Shown here: piece after piece, positions 57,226 through 64,000 of the stretch
How positions within the stretch are numbered: position 1 is the stretch's first letter
Layout: each line of letters opens with the position of its first letter
Assembly (NCBI GenBank): GCA_022478985.1
Contig: JAKSZP010017350.1
Coordinates: 1 to 64,000, forward strand
DNA length: 64,000 nt
Direction of reading: 5' to 3'
Source: Massospora cicadina
Taxonomy: Eukaryota; Entomophthoromycota; Entomophthoromycetes; Entomophthorales; Entomophthoraceae
Made by a program: the position numbers and the translations under genes
Notes under the pieces: generated by a model
What the model was told of the DNA's origin: nothing
Seen by the model: the letters and a program-made list of their open reading frames with translations, nothing else
The model's database searches: none

Positions 57226-58251
57226 TCATAAAAGAATCAGGCTTATACACCTGGGACATCTTGTGATGGCCACAATTGTGTAGGGATATAGGTTTATAAA
57301 ACTAACTTGAAAGTTAAACTGCAAATTATATGTGGGCACTTTGGGGCTATAATGCACCACCTGGTAATGCATGAGTTGAAGAGCTAGGTTTTTAGGTAGA
57401 AAATGCGGCCATTGGGTTGGGGGAGCTAACTGAGACAGACTGTAAGGTCCATGGCTCCTGATTACAAGCTAGGACGGGCTATACATCCTTTTTAGACTAA
57501 AAAGGGCTAAACCAAACAGCCCTGTCTCTTACTAAAGTAATGACCTAGAGCACTCCCTAGACAAGAGATGGGAAGCTTTTGCCTCCTCCATATCCATGTT
57601 CAACTCATTGATATATTTCTAAGCCCAAAAATCTAGTTCAGAGTATTTAGGTATTTATATAAAAACTATTATATAACACTGAGTATATTTAGGAAAGTAT
57701 TAAACTCAGAACAACAATCACAATTTCCTTTAAACAGGTCTCCCTATAGGAGCCATTAATCAAAAACTGACACCTGGGGGTAACCCCAGGAAAATTCATT
57801 AAATGAGTCAAAATTGAGCAAAAAGCTAAAGAAAAGGGATTTTGGGGACTGAAAACATTATCTATATCAAATTTTGTTGGAAAGTTTGGTATTTAAAACT
57901 TTTAAAAACAGCTTGAAGTTAATGCAGGAACCTAACCAAATTTATTGCTATAAGAGTTAATTTAAACAATAAAACCCTAATTAACTGATCTGTAATTAAG
58001 CTTTTTCTATTAGTGATCACATTATTTAAGAACAGCGCTTAATTTCATAATATCAAACTTAGGCTGACAACCTTTGCTTCCCTGTATAAGCATATAACCC
58101 TGCACCTTAATAATGGTATAATGTTAATCATTGTTTCTTTCATATTTTTTTTTATAAATACTGATAAAAGTACCTCCAATTTTATTCTATATAAATTTAT
58201 CAAAGACCCGTTTACCTAATGCAGAAGACCACAAAAGGGTCATAATAGTGT
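57226..58251. other. AT-rich spacer, no gene seen
   Basis: About 1 kb with no open frame and no repeat match seen. Confidence 0.55.
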
Positions 58252-58818
58252 TATAAAATTAAATGGAATCATTAGGATCCGCCATATTGCTCAAACAAGT
58301 CAAACATACTGAACAACAGACAGACAAAGTGGGGATTGTCTGTCCTTTGGACACACTTAAGAATATACTAAAAGGAGGAGCAATCGCCACAATTGACTCT
58401 TTTAGTTATCTTAATAACTACAGCAACCTTTTGCTGTTCTGCTCTCTCTCTACTATTAACAACTTAACTTCTCTCAATCGCCCATCTCACTTATATACAG
58501 CGACTTCAGATGATACCAATCTCATACCTTGGGCTATTCTATTCCGCCGATTCTCCTCAATTTTGTCTAGTTATTCTCTATCTCTCTATTACCCTAATTA
58601 AAGGCAATTTACTTCATATTCATCAAATGTTGACATCACCTTATTGCATTATCACCTTATTTAGAGGCAATCCAATAATAACCTGTTATATCCCAATATT
58701 GCTATATCTTGAGGCACTCAAATAATCATAACTGATATAATGTTCTGTGAATTCTTTCCCAATCCACCCTAGCTATCTCACAATTATTGTCCAGTCATAT
58801 CAGAATTTCTATATAGAA
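58252..58818 (-). repeat. 3' LTR of Gypsy D
   Basis: On the plus strand it starts TGTTATAAAATTAAATGG and ends with the complement of the LTR start of C (TTATTGTCCAGTCATATCAGAA near 58788). It matches the C LTRs at both ends and in parts of the middle (GAGCAAT...GACTC near 58378). Length 567 bp against 578 and 576. Frames 58263-58601 and 58510-58725 in it are not genes. Confidence 0.75.
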
Positions 58819-58829
58819 CCCTCCTTGAC

Positions 58830-60030
58830 TGGATGATAAGGCTCCTATTGCTTGTATGGTCAAAGGAACTTTGCATGCACTCAGTTAATGATCTGACCAC
58901 TTGTGGGGTTCTTGATGGTATACACGTTGACCCCAGTTTTCTCTATAACTTTAAACAGACCAATCCAAATACTAGCCAACTTGTGTTTCTGCTCAAACCC
59001 ATGTTGGTCATGGAAGAGAACCATATCGCCTTCCTTGAACTCCGCCAACCCACTATGACATATCTGATTGGCAGCCTAATTCCTAATCTTCTTGGCTAAG
59101 TTAAAGGAATATGTTTTCAGTTTGCAATTTGATCAGAGTGTTTGTAAGGTTAGTCAAATAGCTGTGGGGCTCCCAACCATCGGTGTCTTCTACACATGAA
59201 TTAAGTAACGCCAGAAGAGCAAGGTGTTGGCTGTATAGTAGTTGGAAGAGACTCTTTCCTGTGGCGGAATGGTAACTAATGTTATAGGTGAGCATGGAAG
59301 TGGAAAGGAGGGAGGTCTAATTAGAAGTCCTGATCCATTACTATTTTTGTAGGATGTTTACCAGAGTCCCATTCACTCTTTCAACCATTCCATTGGATTT
59401 GGGGTGTTATGGGGTCATCAGAACCCCACGGATTCCCATAAGCTCATTCAGTTTGGGGAGGATTTGCAAGGTGAAGTTGGTTCCATTACCAGTGAAGATA
59501 AATTGAGGGCAGCCATGTCACTGAATAATGCATTCCATCACAAACTTGGCCACTGTAATCACCCCAAAATTTTTGTATCACCATCACTTCAACCCACCTG
59601 GTCAAGTGGTCGATAGCCACAAGAATGTACTTACACCAGTTGGATCCTGTTGGCATGGGACCAATGACATCAAGGGAAACCGTGTGCCAAGCAAAATTTG
59701 GTTTCACAACCCGGTATGAAGTCTTACGGTGGAATGACTTCTCCACTTGGCACTTATGGCAACATGAAATAGCTTCAAGCACATCAAAGCTCATGCTTTC
59801 CCAATAGTACCAAGGGCGCAACAACTCCATTGTCTTATGCACCCCACCATGTCTGACTGCCTTTTGGGCGCTTATAATGATTCCCATCCATGCTGAGGGT
59901 CACAGAAAATTCACCGTAGAATCACCAATCCACTTAAGTAATTCCCCATTCCATTAAAAAGTATTCGTTCACATCTCTTTTAACACTTTTATCACTTAAG
60001 ACAGTTTGTCATCATATTTTCCGCTGAGAA
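58830..60030 (-). pseudogene. Integrase of Gypsy D (broken)
   Basis: On the minus strand 59887-59486 gives the zinc finger (AVRHGGVHKTMELLRPWYYW, then CCHCKCQ-type residues reading CCHKCQVEKSF) and the core start (VSLDVIGPMPTGSNWCKYIL, then VAIDHLTRWVEVMV). The core continues at 59480-59340 (NGMVE block), and SYHSATGKSLFQLLYSQHLA lies at 59295-59101. The C-terminal part reaches about 58840. The match to C is continuous. Confidence 0.8.
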
Positions 60031-60099
60031 TCTTATCATACATCACATCTCTGAGGTCCGCCATAATAGCAACAGTCAGCAATCAAGATAAACAGTCTG

Positions 60100-61360
60100 T
60101 GTTCTGATGCTTTACTCCTGGCCAATGAAAGATCTCAAAATCATAATCCTGCAGCTTAAGAGCCCATCAAGCCAAACGGCTTTCAGGTTCTTTGAGGTTC
60201 TGCAACCAGCGTGATGACGCGTGATCTATTATGACTTTAAACTTTACTCCATGACAATAGACTCTTAATTGCTTATCTGCATATATTACTACTAAGCACT
60301 ACCACTCAGTCACATTATAATTACACTAATGGCAGTTCAGGCTTTGCTACAGTACGCTACAGGATGTTCCTATCCCCCGTCATCTTTCTGAGAAAGTACT
60401 GCCCCAACAGCGGAAAGGGATTCATCCATCTAAATGATAAACTCCCGATCAAAGTTCAGATAGTGTAACACCAGTGCACTGGTCAACGCCGTATGAAGTG
60501 TATGAAAGCATATTGATGACGCTTCTGTCCATTCAAATACAGCGTCCTTTTTTTTTAAATGAATAATTGGCCCCCCCAATACAGCTAAAATTAGGGATAA
60601 AGCGCCAGTAGTAACTGACCATTGCCAAAAATACCTATATGTTGCATTTACTACTAGGTGTAGTCATTTTGCTGATGGCCTCCACCTTAGCCAACTGTGT
60701 TTTCAGCCCTTTGGAGTCTACCACGAACCCCAGGTATTCCAGCTGATCTTTGAATAATTTACATTTTTGAGGCTTAATTTTAATGTTTGCCTCAGTTAGC
60801 CGGAATACTGCTTCTAAATGATCAAGATTCCCCGAAAAGGTTTGATAGAAAGCATTAATATCATTGAGGTATACAAGGACGCATGACAGTTTCAGGTCAA
60901 AAGAATAGTATCCATGGCTCACTGAAATGTAGCCAGGGTGTTGCACAGCCCTTGAGGCATCCACGTCAGTTTAAAAGGCCTTTGGAGGTGATTACAGCGC
61001 ATTTTTCTTTTTACCACGGGTAACTCAATTTTCCAGTAACCTGATATCAAGTCCATCGCTGAAAAATAATAGGCTCCCCCTAACCAATTCAAAGCATCGT
61101 CAATCCTTGGAAAAGGGTATGAATCGTTTTTCGTAATACTGTTGAGTTTCTGGTAATCTATCAACAACCAATTGGTACCATCCTTCTTTTATAAAATCAG
61201 AACAAGAATCCCATGGACTCTTGGATGGCTTGAGCAACCCTTGCTCCAGCAACTTGTAAATTTCAATTAGTAACAAAGTCTTCTGCTGCCCTTGATTGGT
61301 GGATCAGTCAAGACCTTATAGGGTGATGATCTCCTGTGTCTACTTGATGGACCACCCCCA
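60100..61360 (-). pseudogene. RT and RNase H of Gypsy D (YLND for YLDD)
   Basis: RT at 61167-60919 reads LIDYQKLNSITKNDSYPFPR, IDDALNWLGGAYYFSAMDLI and SGYWKIELPV, ending MPQGLCNTLATFQ. It continues in another frame at 60964-60635 with YLND at 60860-60871 (first catalytic Asp changed to Asn) and LEYLGFVVDSKGLKTQ. RNase H follows (MDESLSAVGAVL near 60420) to about 60100. Confidence 0.85.
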
Positions 61361-61368
61361 AGAACACC

Positions 61369-62280
61369 CTAAGTCATGATCGTTGACAGCAAAAATTCCT
61401 TGTACTTCTGAAATAAAGCTATTGCTTGGTCTGTTTGCTCTTCCAGTAGTCCTATTAGATTACTCTGCAGTACCACCTTTAGTACGCTGGCTGGTGGTAT
61501 CTTGACTGGTAGACAAAGTTCGTCCAACGACCCAAAATCATGAACCTGAAGGACCTCTTCTATGGGAATCATATGTAAACACACTACCTGGTGTTGGCGG
61601 ATTTTCATTGGTTTGCTCTGGAGGTTTTCTAACAAAACCTTAATCTCTCCATGGCCTGGAAGTATAATCCCTGGAGCCACATGCGGCTCAAACTGAATTT
61701 GATGATAGAGCTCAATGACTTCCCCATATAGCCTAATAGGCACTTCCACCTCTAACTCGGTGTTCACTAAGACTTGATGTCCAGAAGGAATAGATATGAA
61801 ACTTGAGGCTTGAAAAGTTATCCCTTGATATTCATATATCTGCTGGGGGATGGGCTGAGTCTTGCGCTTTAGTCAGTGATAACAAACTAGCATCACCCCG
61901 TCACTATATGCAAGGTTTATATGGCTCATATGCACCAGATCCTTCAGTACTCCACTAGAGGTGAAGTAACTTGGGATCCGATTGCCCCAGAATGGCGAGG
62001 GTCTTTTCCATCATATTAATGACAGCCCCAAAATGGCGCAGGAAAGAAGTTCCAAAATAGTAAGTCATAGTTTTTGTTTGGTAGCACAATCGCTGGAGCT
62101 ATAAAAACAATGGATCCAAGGCGCAGAGGTAGCATACTGTAAGCCCCTTTAGAGACGGAGCTTTCTGCTCCCACAGTTCCATAAACCATTCGATGGTCCA
62201 CATCAGGTTTTTATTGTCAACTTCGTCATCAACTTAGTGGAAACTATGTTGACTGGAGCACCAGTATCTATTATAGTTCA
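61369..62280 (-). pseudogene. Protease and linker of Gypsy D
   Basis: The plus bases 62257-62268 encode, on the minus strand, D-T-G-A within IDTGAPVNIVSTKL, an intact retropepsin loop. RMVYGTVGAESS follows after a frameshift (62201-62016). The linker frame 61767-61369 (NTELEVEVPIRLYGEVIELY) matches C 29867-29930 and is open for 132 codons. Confidence 0.75.
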
Positions 62281-62499
62281 AATTCTATTTTTTTGCTACA
62301 AAAATATCACAGTACGTCACTCAGAATAAGAATAATATTGAATGTTTAATATGTGGGCATTTACAGGATCTCTTTTTTCAAGAAAATTCATTATCCCCTC
62401 ACTAACTTGTGGATATTCTTTGACAATGGCGTCTACTGGAAGGGCAACGTTTACTCAATTAAGAGTTGGCGCATCCGTGACAGAATCAAGCTTTTCTGA

Positions 62500-63990
62500 G
62501 GAAGCTTGATCAAGCATTTGACAGCTATATGGCTTCAGTTGTTATAGGGATTCTTCGTCCACTGATGCCTTGGCTTGAGCTCGTGTCACTACGTTCATTT
62601 TCCAACCTGCTGCTGGTATAAAATTTCGTCATCATACTGAGGGACTTCTTCAGGATATACTACTATTGCTTCAGGGACATTTTGAGTTGGAATTGTAGAG
62701 GTAGTGGGTCTTATCTCTACTCTGCTACATCTTTTCCATGATAGTATAGATCTTGGTGTATGTAGTTCACATGGCGGTTATGGCAGAATTTTGCCAAATG
62801 ACCAGGGCGGCCGCATTCATAGCAGTTAACCCCATAAGAGCCACGTCCTTGATTATCATAAGAGGGTCCAGATCGGAAATTTTGGGGTCATTTGGCGTAA
62901 CCAGGCTTAGTTCAGTAAGATTTTTGTTGACATTCAGTGTAGCTAGGTCCTGGTTGGTAGCTGAGTTGCTGACAGTTTTTGTGACCAGCCCATTGACGCT
63001 TATCAAACTGTTGAGTATAATTTGGCCAAGGATGTGGCGCAGAGTTATAGAAAGGCTGAGGATTGCTAAACAGAGTGGGAGTCAGATTAGAGTATTATCC
63101 TGAATAAGAGGGTGCAGTAGAGGCAGTAGTCTTCCATTCCATATTCGGCAGCAGGAAGTTAGGGGGTATGCGACACAAAAACTGTACAATCTTGTGCAAA
63201 GGAACATCTTCATCCAGAAGTGGCGAAATGACAATGTGAAGCTCTCAGTATGGCTTCACCGCGGAGGTCATGGCAATGCACATGCCAGCTTCCGTTAAGT
63301 ACCCTGCCACAATCAGCATGTGGGCTTCCATTGTGAATAGGTCAGCTAACTACAGGAGAGTCTCATATCGGCGGAATCCAATCATTAAGAACTCCGCTTT
63401 CCGCTGTGACATCTTTGAGGTACCCCCAAACAGGCGACATATGGTTAACCTCACATCCTTATAGGTGGCAGAGCTACTTGGGAGGTAACAGGTGACTTGA
63501 TCAGCACACTTGACATCCAATGAGGATATCAAAAACTTTGCCTTCCATCTATCAGATGCACCTTCTGGTGCAAATTCAAACCGTTTAAGAAACCATGGAT
63601 GTTCCCATTTTGATCAAATGGAGGTAGTTTTTTGATACTAACCTCCTAATCCCATTCACGGTTTTTTGGCCTATACTGAGGAATGGGTCAAGTTCTGAAA
63701 GCTGTTTCCCAATGAGAATCTGGACCAGTGGAAGTTGGGATGTCCACCTTTTCAGGGGTAGTGTGACCTTCTGCCATAGTGGCACCGCCACTACTTGAGG
63801 GAATCGGCACTCTGACTCATAGTCATATCCATTACTACCATCTTGGGTGTAGTAGCTCCAACCAGCGTAATATTCTTCCTCATGTGATGCCCCCTCTTGA
63901 TGGTCATCCTCGTCCCAGTGAGAATACTGAGAGGCGCTGGTCAATTTTTGATCTGCGCACTGCAGCCAATTTATAAGTATCATCCAATCA
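62500..63990 (-). pseudogene. Gag of Gypsy D with intact CCHC zinc knuckle
   Basis: The N-terminal frame 63983-63585 (MILINWLQCADQKLTSASQY...) is rich in acidic and Tyr/Gly residues. A capsid part lies at 63532-63350 (SSLDVKCADQVTCYLPSSSA, then a LTICRLFGGTSKMSQRKAEF segment). Near the C-terminus plus 62783-62824 encodes, on the minus strand, CYECGRPGHLAKFC, a complete C-X2-C-X4-H-X4-C knuckle for RNA binding. Frameshifts lie near 63340 and 63560. The Gypsy C counterpart has lost the first Cys of the knuckle. Confidence 0.75.
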
Positions 63991-64000
63991 GTTGGCCAAT

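Larger units (their letters stand above)
58252..64000 (-). mobile_element. Gypsy element D (minus), cut by the window end
   Basis: It belongs to the same family as Gypsy C, in reverse orientation: 3' LTR at the left, then integrase, RNase H/RT, protease and gag running to the right edge. The 5' LTR and PBS lie beyond 64000. The protease DTG and the gag zinc knuckle are intact here, unlike in C, but RT and integrase carry stops and frameshifts. Confidence 0.85.

Noticed and set aside
1..64000. Prokaryotic features (operons, Shine-Dalgarno sites, CRISPR, IS elements, plasmid or phage modules)
   Set aside because: Gypsy LTR elements with 5-bp duplications, a LINE, a tRNA-derived SINE and a lack of dense ORFs show a eukaryotic chromosome; no direct-repeat/spacer array was seen.

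Overview
This is a piece of a large, AT-rich eukaryotic genome made almost entirely of decayed transposable elements. I found no bacterial-style operon, no rRNA, no CRISPR array, no complete tRNA gene and no convincing intact host gene. The element types (several Ty3/Gypsy families, a LINE with gag-like ORF1, endonuclease, reverse transcriptase (RT) and C-terminal zinc finger, and a tRNA-derived SINE) would fit a TE-swollen fungal genome such as a rust fungus. The species cannot be fixed from the sequence.

Layout. 1-290: 3' end of a LINE. 1754-16834: Gypsy element B (minus strand) with perfect 5-bp target-site duplications (TSDs). Gypsy A (plus) is nested inside its left LTR (1766-8266) and a solo LTR, K, inside its right LTR (15551-16422). 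A further repeat, E1, lies inside its gag. 16835-25290: AT-rich spacer with a SINE (20315-20600, 16-bp perfect TSDs), one copy of small-ORF repeat G, and an ORF-rich island at 24.0-25.0 kb. 25290-27267: repeat F1. 27273-34451: Gypsy C (plus), interrupted in RNase H by solo LTR J with a perfect TSD. 34460-36720: a minus-strand Gypsy relic. 36880-37870: G copy 2. 38433-43696: a full-length LINE with a 20-bp TSD (19/20). 43720-44640: integrase and chromodomain-like relic. 44870-46480: F2. About 46600-52725: Gypsy relic H, split by G copy 3. 52799-52838: a perfect hairpin. 53430-53880: F3. 56330-57225: E2. 58252-64000: Gypsy D (minus, same family as C), cut by the window end.

How the parts relate. 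The SINE and the LINE end in the same 3' motif, the classic sign that a LINE machinery moves a SINE. Gypsy A, B and C, from three families, carry nearly the same primer-binding site and so probably share one primer tRNA. Both LTRs of B carry a tRNA-like sequence with Pol III-like boxes. Four of the six Gypsy RT catalytic motifs are broken, so most elements are dead, while the LINE RT motif is intact although its frames are not. The repeat families (G in three copies, E in two, F in three, the C/D Gypsy pair, the LINE in two) were found by comparing the window with itself. Alignments were done by eye, so boundaries without stated TSDs are approximate.
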